DNA from: Paramecium tetraurelia
Taxonomy: Eukaryota; Ciliophora; Oligohymenophorea; Peniculida; Parameciidae
Length of the DNA: 64,000 nt
Direction of reading: 5' to 3'
Assembly (NCBI RefSeq): GCF_000165425.1
Contig: NW_001799566.1
Span: forward strand, 124,001-188,000
The notes beneath the pieces are model-generated. The model was not told where the DNA came from. It did no database searches and saw nothing but the letters and a program-made list of their open reading frames with translations. Both the position numbers and the translations under genes were made by a program. Position 1 is the first letter of the stretch. Each line of letters begins with the position of its first letter. Shown here in pieces: positions 1 through 10,779 of the stretch.

Positions 1-1170
1 GAATTGAGCAGTGGTGGATAACTTCTCGCTGATGTGCTCTTAGAGTCTGTCAACAATTTCTTATTAGGCAGTTCTAATAAACTAGAATGATGGGGATACC
101 TTTCAGCAGTTTGGGTTTCATAGATTTCTGATTAGACTGCATACCATGCTTATTATCCAGCAAGTCTCTCTTCACTGTTTTCCAATTCAAGAGTATGGAA
201 TTCGATCCATGATTAAGCATCTTCGATTGTGTCCTTTTATTCTTAGATTTAGACTTCCAATTAGGCTTTTCTTTCGACCAATCTGGTGTGTTCATTGCTC
301 AAATGTACAGAGAATTCAGCCCAATGAGCAGCTTATCTATCCTCAACATCCTTAAATATTAAATTTGAATGAATACAGTCTTGGCAGCTTTTTCTGAGAC
401 TAATTATTATCTGATTTCGCTCAAGAGTTAAGCAATCTTGGTCAATGCCTTTTAGTTAACTCCGTGGGTTGCCAATTCAGTAAGAGCAGTGATGACTGGC
501 TATTTAAAGTAGGGTAATCAATCATACTTGCAACAATGCAGTGTGGGATGTGTTGTCTGAAAGCTTTTTGTGGAGTGTGTCGTATTTGCTCTTCAATTAA
601 GCAAATGAGGCTCCAAGGCTCAAATGTTGGATCAATTTAGCGGCTTCGTCAATAGCATCAATCACATCATCAATAGCAGCAACTTTTGATACAAAGGTTT
701 CGTGTTATTAGTTTCTTGTGGCTTCCTCTCTTGCATAGGTAGCTTCATTGCTAGCGATATCTGAAATGGTCACTCTGATATCTTCTTCAGACACTGCAAG
801 TGCTTCAATTGTATCGTCTCTCAATTAGGTATTTGAGGAAATTTAGTTTTAGTGATACAAAATCTCCTTTTTCCAAATCTTCAACGATCTAAAGGATTAA
901 TTAAATAGAATCAACTCTGTTGTTTGTTGTTGTGTCAAGTTCAAAAGCATGATCATGGTCGTTCTAGTCTTAGACGAGTCCTGCTCCAACACCATTCAAT
1001 AACATATTAACTTCATTGGCTGGGGTTGAGGCTTAAAGGTGGGCCTTTATGGCACTCAACACAACATGGCCGAATGGGTCAGCGTTGATTTAAGCCAAAG
1101 TTGTGTGGGTGTCAACGAACTTGGCAGCAGTCACAGCAAGAACCAAAGCTAAGAGAGCTATTTTTTACAT
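1..1170 (-). CDS. Trichocyst matrix protein, 3' part outside window
   Basis: Secretory-granule structural protein of the trichocyst core. The start ATG (1168-1170) opens a signal peptide (MQKIALLALVLAVTAAK), followed by a long helical, Gln/Glu/Ala-rich chain typical of the Paramecium TMP family. In-frame TAA/TAG read as Gln. Short introns fit at about 499-526 (28 nt), about 384-409 (26 nt, AAG end) and about 85-110 (26 nt). The reading continues off position 1, so the C-terminus is missing. One oddity: between about 815 and 870 the frame moves by one base (into TIEALAVSEEDIRVT...) and no intron with GT...AG ends restores it. This is either a sequence error or a real frameshift that would make the gene a pseudogene. 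Two other TMP genes lie at 9.2-10.4 and 19.1-20.3 kb. Family assignment is by recognition of the sequence style; the subfamily is not assigned. Confidence 0.8.
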
Positions 1171-1418
1171 TTTTAATATTAATTTAAAAACGGATCGAGC
1201 ACTTCATTTATACTCATTTTAAACTATAATATTATATAATTAATATTTTCCCCACCTCTCCTGTCTCCCCATCTCACTTAATCCTCCCAATTCTTGCATA
1301 TCCCCTCTCCACTCTTGTTGAACTCAGCTCTCTCTTTTTTTATTATTATTTTTCAATTTAATAATTAACACTTCTTAAACATACTTAAACAAAGTATAAC
1401 ATATATTTTATATAATAT

Positions 1419-2678
1419 TCAAGCCTGCTTAATTCTTTATTATGGCGAACTAAACTAATGGTATCCATGGTCTCTTCTTTACGCTTAAGGCGATAAAGGT
1501 CGTCGTGGTTCAAAATCCCTTCCACCAGGTCCTCCCCTTTATAATTATTCTCCACCTCTTGGGTATTGGGGAGGATAATCTCCCCTATAGAACTCATTAG
1601 ATGGGCCTCCTCTTTGAGGATATCCTCCTGCTCTTCTGTATTCCCCTGGAGGTGGTTATCCTCTAAACTCTTAAGGTGGCAATCCTCTTGGATCCATTCC
1701 TCTCCCATATTCAGGAGGAGGTCCTCTATAATTGGCAGGAGGCATTCCTCTATATTCAGGAGGGGGAATTCCTCTTTAATCAGGATGAGGAGGTTTTCTG
1801 AAATCAGGAGGTGGCCCACCTCTGTATTCTGGAGGAGGCAAACCTCTGCACTCTTAAGGTGGCCCACCTCTATGATCAGGTGGAGGTCCACCTCTATACT
1901 CCAAGGGGGGTCCTCTATAATCATGAGGAGGTCCTCCTCTGTGATCTAATGGTGGTCCTCTATAATCAGGAGGAGGCCCATCTCTTGATGGTACATCTCT
2001 GCCGTAATCGCCGCGATAACCAATTGGTTCTGGTATTCCTCTTCTGAACTCACCTCCTTAATAATTGGGAGGGAACATTCTCCTATATTCAGGAGGAGGC
2101 ATTCCTCTAAATTCAGGACCATCACGAAAATCAGGAGGAGGCAATCCACGATAATCAGGAGGAGGGCCTCTAAAATCTTGAGGTGGTCCAACTCTTCTTG
2201 GGTCATATGCTCTTCCCTGTCCTTTCAAACCTTAAGGAGATGGTTCCCCGTATGGTTATTATCTTGGACCATATGGACTGCCATAAGGAGCAGATATTGG
2301 TCTATAATAGCGATCATCAGGATAGCCGTGATCATATGGAGCATTATTGTATCTTTCAGGGGGTGGAGGAGGATATTGAGGATTGAAACCAGGAGGAGGT
2401 CGTTCAAATCCTCTGGGCATGTTGCCATATGGAGGTTGTGGTCGATCTAAAGGGCGATCTTGGGGCCTTTAGGGTAGAGGGGCTCTTTCTGGGCCTTGTT
2501 CCTAATAAACTGGCTTTCTTTGAGGTGGAGGGCGTTCTTGAGGATGACCTTAATAATCATCAGCTCGACGAGGATCTTCGGGTAATTTTTGAAGATATTG
2601 AGGGTTTTAACCTGGAGGCTTCTCATGACGAGTAGGATATTTGTCATTGTCACCCGGTCTAGAAGGAGTGTAATACAT
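1419..2678 (-). CDS. Proline/arginine-rich repeat protein (PPP[DE]YRG repeats)
   Basis: Intronless frame of 420 codons (419 residues) ending at TGA 1419-1421. It is low complexity throughout. The N-terminal half is rich in Pro, Gln, Arg and Tyr (start MYYTPSRPGDND). The C-terminal half is built from about twenty copies of a 7-9 residue unit close to G-x-P-P-P-[DE]-[YF]-R-G, then an RGG-type tail (RGGP, GGRDF). No catalytic domain, signal peptide or membrane segment is visible. RGG and Pro/Tyr-rich chains in other proteins bind RNA or form condensates; applying that here is inference. It also resembles extensible surface or wall proteins only in composition. Codon use matches neighbouring genes. 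It lies between the trichocyst gene and a membrane-protein gene on the same strand. Confidence 0.8.
1540..2215 (-). repeat. Degenerate short tandem repeats inside the Pro/Arg gene
   Basis: On the + strand the sequence cycles through variants of AGGAGGAGGxxxTCCTCTATAxTC about every 24-30 bases; on the coding strand this is the PPPEYRG-type unit. Copies differ by substitutions and by whole-codon length, so the array is old or under protein-level selection rather than a fresh minisatellite. Confidence 0.75.
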
Positions 2679-2751
2679 TAATTTTGAAAAATATATATAT
2701 TGTAATCAGTTAGTATTTAATTCTCAAATTATTTGATATATTTTAATAGAA

Positions 2752-4228
2752 TCATTTAGAAACTCGATACACAAACATCTAGCCAAGAAATACTTTAATG
2801 GAAAAGTAAAATAACATCATTTTTGTGCTCTAAGCATATTTAATAATATACCCCTTCTGGAAAAAAGTAAGAAATACTATTTGAAATAATAGCACTCAAA
2901 CCCATGATGGCCAACATAAAGGAGAATACTCCTTGACTAGCCATAGATCCAAAAATTTTAGGAATAGAACTACTAATCACAGAGAACAAAAGGGCTAATG
3001 AAACCGTAAAAATTGAACACATAACATTAATCAACACTGTGTTATCAAACCATATTGAAGCAACAAATATAAGAATTAGGAGCATCTAAATGAATAATAA
3101 TTTTTTGAATACATTTGTTTAACCTAATCTTCTAATTACAAGTTTGTATGGCAAATCTGAAATAAAATAGTTATAGGCCAACCTCATAAATCCATACAAC
3201 ACAATCGATATTTAAAATGTGGTAGATGATTTATTATAGGTTATACCTAAAGCAGATTGGATCCTCTGATATTAACAGAATATCAAGTATGGCAAAAGAG
3301 ATGATGACACTACTAAAATTGACATTATTTAAAATGGCTTAGTTGATAGGGATTAAGGAAATGTTATTGGTTAATCGAATGATTAATCATTCTCGTTTTA
3401 AGAATGTTGGCTGTGTTATTATTATTTAAGATCTAAATGAGCAAATGCGAGGAGATCATAATCGACAACACTATCAGCAATATCTCCATCTGGTTATTTA
3501 ACAAGTAAAGCTGCTGTGATTCCTAAAATAAAAGCCCAGATTGTAAGTCCTCTTAGAGACCTTCTTGTTTAAAGATTGAAGCATTCTCCACAGAAATATT
3601 GATTATTATCAAAATACAATTCTAATTAATTTGCTTAATTCGACTCAAAGATTAGTAATGCAAAAAATGCACCTAATCCTATGAATATTTGGAATATTGA
3701 GTTTAGGTGTTCTAATTTAAGAATAAAGTATATACATTTCTATTTAACAAAGTATCTCCAAGTTGTTAAAAATGGTGTTGAGTACAGAATTCCTATGGAT
3801 GGGGCTATCACAAACAGCTGAAGTAAGAGGTGGATTATCCAATACTAAGTGATTCTATTTGTATATTTATACCTAATCAAAAATAGCCATCATCATAAAG
3901 GACATTCCAATCAAACTAACAAATATGCAAATTAAGGATTGAGGTCCTAATTTCTTAAGGAAAAAGTCACTATGAGGTATGAACAAATTCATAATTAAGA
4001 TCATAAGAGCATAGCTGATATAAATGATGTATTAGTGATTAAGGTCTTTATATCCAATTAAAATTTCATGATATGATTGTAAAATTGGCCATGCAAAGAA
4101 GAGCCCAATAATCTATTAATTGTTAGATAGATTACTAACTTAACGAGCAAGCCAGATATGAGTACTCTTGTCCCTTCTTGCTTGAAATCCATAATCTATT
4201 TCAGAATTTCCCTGTAATTAGGGTTCAT
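2752..4228 (-). CDS. Multi-pass membrane protein, transporter-like
   Basis: Translation from ATG 4226-4228 gives a hydrophobic protein of roughly 470 residues with about ten predicted membrane helices (for example LIMNLFIPHSDFFLKK, LTIWAFILGITAALLV, LLILIFVASIWF). A 23-nt intron near 4090-4115 and a 22-nt intron near 2838-2860 are needed to reach the TGA at 2752-2754; at least one more is required near 3.7 kb. A cysteine pair (FCGECF) precedes a basic stretch (TRRSLRG) before a helix, a layout common in MFS-like loops, but no family signature is firm. The open frame continues upstream without TGA to ATG 4499-4501, so the true start may be there. MFS-like or UNC93-like is the best guess; the substrate is unknown. 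Confidence 0.6.
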
Positions 4229-5092
4229 CAAAATTTAATAAAAATAATTAATTAAATATGCTGATAAACCTATCTAGAAATTGCAATTCTAATTTGAATT
4301 TTAGAAAATCAGAAATTATTAAACCTATGCCTTGATTATACACACAATATAAATTTTTGGTTATGAAGACTTTTCAACTATTTTGATACCATTTTATAAA
4401 TACTTTAAAACTATTAATTTCCTATGGGCAATTGATATCATAAACACTATTTAGAGATCTGTAAAAGATAATGATCGAGCCTTTTTTGATATATATTCCA
4501 TTAGATTCAAAGTTTCTAAAACTTTACTTAAGCCATTTTAATAATTAAGTATAATTTGATATGAAGAACATCTTATGCCTTCAATGAATATGAAGTTTTA
4601 ACCACATACTTCGAATAGCATAAGTTAATTTCATTATAATTAACTAGATATTAAATATTATAATTTGTTTTTCAAGATGTATTTGATTAGAATTTCACCT
4701 CCTAAGGGAAAAATAATTATAAATTTAAAATAGTAAATATTTAAAATGTAACAACCTTTATAATCAATTGGACTTTTTCAATAAACAGATAAATTTTAAT
4801 TCTTTACTTCTTATAACATATTTTTTTAGAGAATAATATTTTAAGTAATTGAGTTATAGCCAACAATCATCGATCAATTTATGTGTATACAATAGTTTTG
4901 ATTATTATTTCTATGTTTTAGGAGGGATATTAATTAGGATGATTTCATAGTTTTTGTTTTAGATTAGTAGTAAGTGTGAAAAAGAGGAAGTTAGGACATT
5001 ATGGAAGAGAGGTTTCAATTTAAGAGAAAGTTTTTTAAAATGATATGTTGAATAGCAAATAATAATAATAATATAATAAATATTTAAATCAA
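4229..5092. other. AT-rich spacer between divergent genes
   Basis: About 860 bases separating the divergent starts of the membrane protein and UNC119. The minus strand is open back to 4501 in the frame of the upstream gene and may be its first exon. An in-frame ATG for UNC119 at 5045 also lies here, preceded by a short poly-Gln stretch. No other gene is seen. Confidence 0.5.
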
Positions 5093-5720
5093 ATGCAGTA
5101 AGTGACTCCTGCATATGTCAGAAATCTGAATGGAATCACACAAGAGTATTTGATAGATTGATTTTAGTTTCTTGTGCCCTGTAAATGCCAACACTTACAA
5201 TATTCAATTCTTGAAATTTAGAATAAGAGATATGGATTCTGGATAAACACTATTTGAGGTTGAGCGAGATCAAGACGAGGAGTCGATAGGTAGAGAGTAT
5301 GTTGATGTATGATAGAAAATCTACCTCCAGAATATCAGGATGAGGCTAGACGTATAAAATATCATTTCGGGCCTTAATTTTTTGAATTAAAGACTGTGGG
5401 TGCTTAATTGACTTTTTCAGTGGGCAACAAACCTGTCAAAAACTTTACAATAATAGAGAGACATTATTTCAAAGAACATTTATTGAGAAGCTATGAATTT
5501 CAATTTCCCTTTTGCATCCCCAACTCAACGAACACTTGGGAACACATCTACACAATTCCAGAGATAGACGAGGCAATGGTAATGAATAATGGTTAAGAAT
5601 TATTAGAGACAGGAAATGATAAACAATCCATTCTAGACAAAATCAGATAGTTTTTATTTTGTGGGAGAGCAACTCGTGATGCATAACAAGGCAGAATATG
5701 ACTATTCACCTTTTGATTGA
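5093..5720 (+). CDS. UNC119: UNC119 lipid-binding chaperone
   Basis: Homologue of UNC119, the GMP-PDE-delta-fold protein that binds N-myristoylated cargo and releases it to ARL2/ARL3, often for delivery to cilia. Three introns (22, 26 and 28 nt) are removed; the remaining 552 bases give 183 residues plus TGA 5718-5720, an exact multiple of three. Family blocks are all present: IRDMDSGQTLFEVERDQ, TFSVGNKPVKNF, IERHYFKEHLLRSYEFQF, PFCIPNSTNTWEHIY and the C-terminal SDSFYFVGEQLVMHNKAEY. An alternative in-frame start at 5045 adds MLNSKQQQQQ... and is less likely. It ends 25 bases from the convergent acyl-CoA dehydrogenase gene. Myristoylation-candidate proteins elsewhere in the window (48.4 and 62.8 kb) are possible clients, by inference. 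Confidence 0.95.
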
Positions 5721-5745
5721 TATATATTAAAAATCTATTAATATA

Positions 5746-7618
5746 TCATAATTTGGCTTTGATTACGTTTTCCTTGACTAGCACCTCAAAAGCTTTGGGT
5801 GTGATGGACCAAGTAGTTGTATACGATTGCATCTATTCCACCCACAATTCAAAACTGAGGATGTCCTCTTCTCTCCCATTCTTCGAAATCAACTCCAAAA
5901 GTTACCCACCCACAAAGGATTCGCATAATCTAATTTTAATAGTAAACAATACATAAAGCAGAGATCTCTGATTCTCATTTCAGAGTACTTGACAGTTCCC
6001 TATAAAATATTAGATAATTCAGCCACAACTCCATTATGATTGATGGTCATTTTGGCAATGTAGGGAATGAAGCTTCTTCTGGTTTCAGGCAATTGAGTGT
6101 CAGCTGACAATTGAGTCATCATAATATGAGTGTGGAATCTGGCATAGACATCTAGTTTCTGGAGTGGATCCTTCTTATCACTGGATTTGAGAGCCCTCAG
6201 GAAGTCCAAACACAAGACATTAGTTGTGCCTTCCCAAATAGTTAGTACTTGAGCATCCCTCAACATCAAAGGAATGTAGCTATTCTCCATGTATCCCAAA
6301 GCACCCAAGGCCTCAATTCCCTCACTCATCCAATACATACAGATTTTTGCAGTATATAATTTCAACAATGGAGTCAATATTCTAAACATCTCCTCGTCAT
6401 CCTTCGTAGCGGCATTATTCTAGATTTTCGAGAACAATTAAGCCACTTTGAAATAGAACAAACTGCAAGCTCTCACATTAAGATTGAATTTAGTAAGCAT
6501 TGTTTAATGAGCTGGTTTCTCAATGAGTTCTTTCCCAAAAGCTTTTCTCTTCAAAGAATAATTGACAACTATTGAGTATAGTCTATTCATAGATCCAACA
6601 GCTGAAGATGCGTTATACAATCTAGTTACATTTAACATTTGACTAATTCCTTTTACTCCCTTGCCTTCCTCACTGATAAGATAGGCTTCACTTCCTTAAA
6701 GAAGTAATTCAGCTGTTGGCAATTGTCTAGTACCCATCTTATCCTTCATTGTCATAATCTTGATGTTGTTCAATGTTCCATCATCCTTCTTGACTCTCAT
6801 TATGAATAGAGACAATGGATATTTCCTAAAATCTTCAATTTTTTTCTCTGGAACTACTCTAGCTAATGCCAATCTAAGAAGTTTTAAATAGTTATTGATA
6901 CGTCATTTCACTATCGGTGGCTGATGAGAACCATTTGTAACCATACAATTTGTACTTGTTGCCTCCTTAATGGACGGCGATGGTTGTGGTTGAATTGTTT
7001 ACATCTGACCCGCCATCCTTTTCAGTCATCCATTATCCAGAGGTCCAAAATTTAGAAGGGTCTCTGGATGTTAAATTTTCAAATCCTTATTGTACCAGTT
7101 TGATAGTTTCTTAACATTGGGTGGTTGGATTGCTTAACCATTATTTGAGCAAGTAGGCTGCACCATCTGTCATGGCCAACGGACAACCCTATTGGTTTAG
7201 GAATGAATTAATATCTTACAAATAATCCAGATACTGGTTAGTACATTTGGAGTCTCAATAATTGCAGTAGTCTATTCCAAATTCCATGTTTACTCTCGTA
7301 GGCCATAGCTACTATTCCACACTATTTAGATCACATCATTACTTTTGCAGCATATTCCTTTTCCTTTCTCCATCCTTCTCCCAACACCAATTTATCAATT
7401 ACATTCCCATACACATCTTGTTTAATCAACTTAGGTGGATTCAATTCAGCATCCACACTGTGTTAGTAAAGAACATCATTGCAAAATTGTCCGAACTCTG
7501 TAAATTCTTTATCAATCTCATTAAATAGATCCTTATTGTAAAGCACATTCTTGAGTTGAGTTCTGAGGATTCCCCCCACCAACCAAGGATTGGAAGCCTC
7601 CAATTTTGGTTGAGTCAT
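5746..7618 (-). CDS. AidB/ACAD11-like acyl-CoA dehydrogenase
   Basis: FAD-dependent acyl-CoA dehydrogenase superfamily member, closest in motifs to the AidB/ACAD11 branch rather than to chain-length-specific mitochondrial enzymes. Recognised blocks in order: N-terminal MTQPKLEASNPWLVGG, KHGIWNRLLQ, GCPLAMTDGAAYLL, the substrate/FAD loop WTSGQWMTEKDGGSD, ALGALGYMENSYIPLMLRDA and TIWEGTTNVLCLDFLRAL. Several short introns are needed, including 31 nt near 7200 and one near 5830 that leads to the last exon and TGA 5746-5748. The start was put at ATG 7616-7618; an in-frame ATG at 7646-7648 would leave only 11 bases to the divergent neighbour. Expected role is fatty-acid oxidation or protection from alkylation, in mitochondrion or peroxisome; the substrate cannot be told. 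Confidence 0.88.
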
Positions 7619-7659
7619 TGATTACACCAACTCCAAATGATTTTACATATTTATTTTAT

Positions 7660-9075
7660 ATGAAATAAGCAATTTTAGATTTTATCAATTCTGGTATTCT
7701 CACAACTAAACCCATCGATGCCTTCTACACAGACCAATTTGAATACTTTACCAACGAATGCTACAATCGTCTTATCTCATTTTACATGAAATAGTAAAGT
7801 GATGATAAACTTAAGAGTGCTTATATAGCTCTAATGAAAGTTGTGCAGAATCCAAAAGTTGAAAACCTCAATCTCCTAGTATTTTGTGCAGCGTACCTTG
7901 CGCAAAAGACCTACTACTATCAGCAAAATCTTGTTCAAATGAATAGCAAGAACATCGAAAGAATCCACTTAGATTGTTATCATATCATAACCTACACTCT
8001 CAATGGAGTTATCGTGTCTGATCAGTACATCGAAACTAATCTAAAAAAGTATTTCACTGATAAGTACTTGGATTACACCAAAAAAACTGCTCCTCCACCA
8101 CAATATGTGAAACCCACCAAATTCTTTGGTCGGCCTGTTGAATACACCAAACTAGAAAGTGATGAAGGCTCAGAATTCGCTTAGACTCTCTCAGGGATAT
8201 TTAAACCACCAACCAAAAATAGGAAACTTCCCATAGTTGAAGAAGAAACTCAGTATTAAGTTAGACAACAATTTAAATCCCCTCCTATAAGAAGGATGAA
8301 AATTGACATCAACTCAATTTCACCATCTCTCGCAACCGCTCTACATAGAACTAGCTTAGGTTTCGAAAAACCCAAGATCATCAATCATCCATTACTGAAA
8401 TCTCAATTGGGAGATATGAATTTCATGTAAAGACTCAAAGATCTTGAGTAGGATGGCGAATAAAAACTCGAGACCAAGATCCAAAGATCCCATAGGCAGA
8501 ATATTGTCGAGTAACATAATCTTACCTATCCTCCCAAAGAATATTTTTAGAAGAATGTCAAAGTGGATGCCCTATTTAAGAACTTCCTCGAACTCAAATA
8601 CGTGTTAGATTAACGAAAAGAGACTATGAGTTCTATCAAAGACATCAATGATTATCAGCCTAGAATGCCCTATGTTCCTACTTATACTCCATACCTGTAA
8701 TTAGAGAGTTCATAGCCTCTGAAATAGCAATTGATTCAAAAGAGCAGCTTTGAAACACTGCCTCCTTCTCATGAATTGGACAAGGCTACCTTCAGCAAGT
8801 TTGATATTCAAGCCCAAACTACGAAATCAACTTTCAATAATCAAGTCAATTCCACATTTTTCTTTAAGACTAACAACAAACCATAATCCTTGTCGAAACA
8901 TTCAACTCAAAATTCATTCTTCTAATACATGAACAAGTAGAAAGAATACAAGCAACAATTTGATAGATTCCTCTCGAATGAATCATCTCCTGACAGAAAT
9001 ATTAACCAAATCAATAGTCAACTCTTGAAAAAGCAAAATTTCTTAAAGAAAAGTCTACAAAGGATAAAAAAATGA
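7660..9075 (+). CDS. Unknown protein, helical N-terminus and basic disordered tail
   Basis: Uninterrupted frame of 472 codons from ATG 7660 to TGA 9073-9075 under the ciliate code. Residues about 1-130 are helical and compact (for example IALMKVVQNPKVENLNLLVF then AAYLAQKTYYYQQNL), faintly like a cyclin box but without the usual conserved Lys/Glu pair that I could place. The rest is rich in Pro, Ser, Lys and Gln (KTAPPPQYVKPTKFFGRP, SPPIRRMKID) and looks disordered, with many S/T-P sites. No signal peptide or membrane segment. It is transcribed head-to-head with the acyl-CoA dehydrogenase gene and probably shares its very short promoter. The function is not recognised; cyclin-like is a weak suggestion. 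Confidence 0.75.
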
Positions 9076-9241
9076 GAGATATTTGTGCAATTTTATATTT
9101 TTTAACTGATGTGTATATAATATAAGAATTAAGAATTTGGAACCTTCCCTCATTTTAATCTGTGTGTGTGGAGTGAGATGAAAGATGAAGGGAAAGGAAT
9201 GAATGAATGAAATAAGATAAATTCTTATATGAATAATCCCA

Positions 9242-10379
9242 TCAATATCTTTTAAGGGATGTTTATGAAGCTAATGATCTGACTTAATCTTTGAAGAGTT
9301 GGATAACGACATCAATGATAGCATTTTCCTCTAAAAAAATATGTCTAGATAGTTACCGGCTCTTCTGACTGTTTCTGAAGCATAGAATTCTCTCTTTTCT
9401 TCCAAATCAGCAGTGGCACCAGCAACAGCGTTTAAGGAATCTTTCCATAATTTGAGGGCCTTGGCTTATTGGGCTAAGACGGCTGGGAGTTACTAAAAGA
9501 TTAAAGGCAAATGAGTACGGTTTCCAATTTTTCAACAAGGTTTGTTCTTCTTTCGTGTTCGGAGTTCAACCATGCGACTTCAGCATTTGTGTCTGAAACG
9601 TATTTGGCAAGAGCGAAAGCAGCGTGGATTTCTTATTCTTAGAGTTAGGCGAGTGTGGATTCCAATTCTCCTTGTAAATCTTATAAGATTGAAAGGACTT
9701 GTTCTCCAGTTGTTCCTTCTCTCTTAACTTCGGCAAGGGATTGGAATTTCTCGATAGCGTCTTATTAGAAGAGGTGACTGTAGGCAGACAATTTGTCAGC
9801 GATTGTTTAGGCTTTTTCAACGAGTTCAACTCCAGCATTGTTTGTGAGGAATCCAGCAACGTCTTGAGTCAAAAGTGTGACTACACCGATGGCATCAGCA
9901 TGATCAGCAAGGGATCTGACGAAGAGTCCATTGGCCCAACATCTTTAATCTTAGAGTTATGCATTTCTTCTTTCGATTTCAGCAAGTCTGGCTTCAGCCC
10001 AGGCCAACCATTAATATCCATCCTTTGAGAAAGTATTAATGAAATCATACCCTGACTTAGGCTTCAACATCACCTCTAACTCCACCAAGGGCTTCCCATT
10101 GTTATTTATTGAGGGAGGCGACATTTGTCAAGTCACCGATAACTTAAGAGAAGATTTCTATAGAGATATAATAAAATAAGGCTTACCCTCATCAGTGTTA
10201 TTCTTTTTGTCTGCAGCAGCTTAGACATTAACATTCTCTGTCTTGAGATCTCTCAAGAGGTTGTACACTGATTCAACAGCATCATTTCCTCTTGTACCAG
10301 TTTGGAGGAGGACAGCAAATTTGTTTGTATCTGCGGCAAATACAGCAGCCACTAAGCAAATTGTGATGAGTGCTCTCAT
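9242..10379 (-). CDS. Trichocyst matrix protein
   Basis: Second trichocyst core protein. Start ATG 10377-10379 gives a signal peptide (MRALITICLVAAVFAAD), then a mature chain of about 325 residues with alternating helical stretches. Four introns (29, 28, 26 and 26 nt) are removed; the exons total 1029 bases, 342 residues plus TGA 9242-9244, an exact fit. Recognisable TMP-style segments are LQGELESTLAQLQEQEIHAA and the C-terminal EENAIIDVVIQLFKDQVRSL. In this family the precursor is processed and crystallises in dense-core trichocysts, swelling on calcium-triggered release. It is not a close copy of the gene at 1-1170 or that at 19.1 kb, as expected for the large diversified family. Confidence 0.88.
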
Positions 10380-10779
10380 ATTTTTTTTAATTTAATTATC
10401 TAAAAAACGGGTTCATAATTTGGTTTAATAATTAATCATTTAATACTCAATATATTACAATAAATAATCATCAAGCTAGACCAAAGTCATACAGTAAAAT
10501 GGATAGCATGGATGCACTCCTCACCATACATCATAGATCAATATTATATTGGCAAGTCTAATTAATAATTTTAAATATTGAAGTGTTTTCATAAAATTGT
10601 ATTTTGTACATTTATTATTTTAAATTGAGCAAGAAGTCATTAATTCAAATACACTAATTTTACAAATTTCATTAATCCCATTTTATTATTTAAATTCTCA
10701 ACTCTTCTATAGATGTCTATAGATGTCTGTTTGATAATTGCTCAGTTATAAGTCTATTACGCCCAATTATAAAAATAAA
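10380..10779. other. AT-rich intergenic region
   Basis: 400 bases between divergent starts of a trichocyst gene and a coiled-coil gene. Runs of A/T only; no open frame of note in code 6 and no clear regulatory motif. Confidence 0.6.

Noticed and set aside
1201-1330. Pyrimidine-rich stretch (CCCCACCTCTCCTGTCTCCCC) as a possible telomere remnant
   Set aside because: It contains no tandem CCCCAA/CCCAAA units; it is only a C/T-rich spacer.
1566-2635. Several plus-strand frames rich in Trp, Ser and Arg over the repeat gene
   Set aside because: They are complements of the PPP[DE]YRG repeats; the minus-strand frame is complete and free of TGA.
9566-9859. 97-residue minus-strand frame in the standard code
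   Set aside because: It is out of frame with the trichocyst gene, whose exons fit exactly under the ciliate code.
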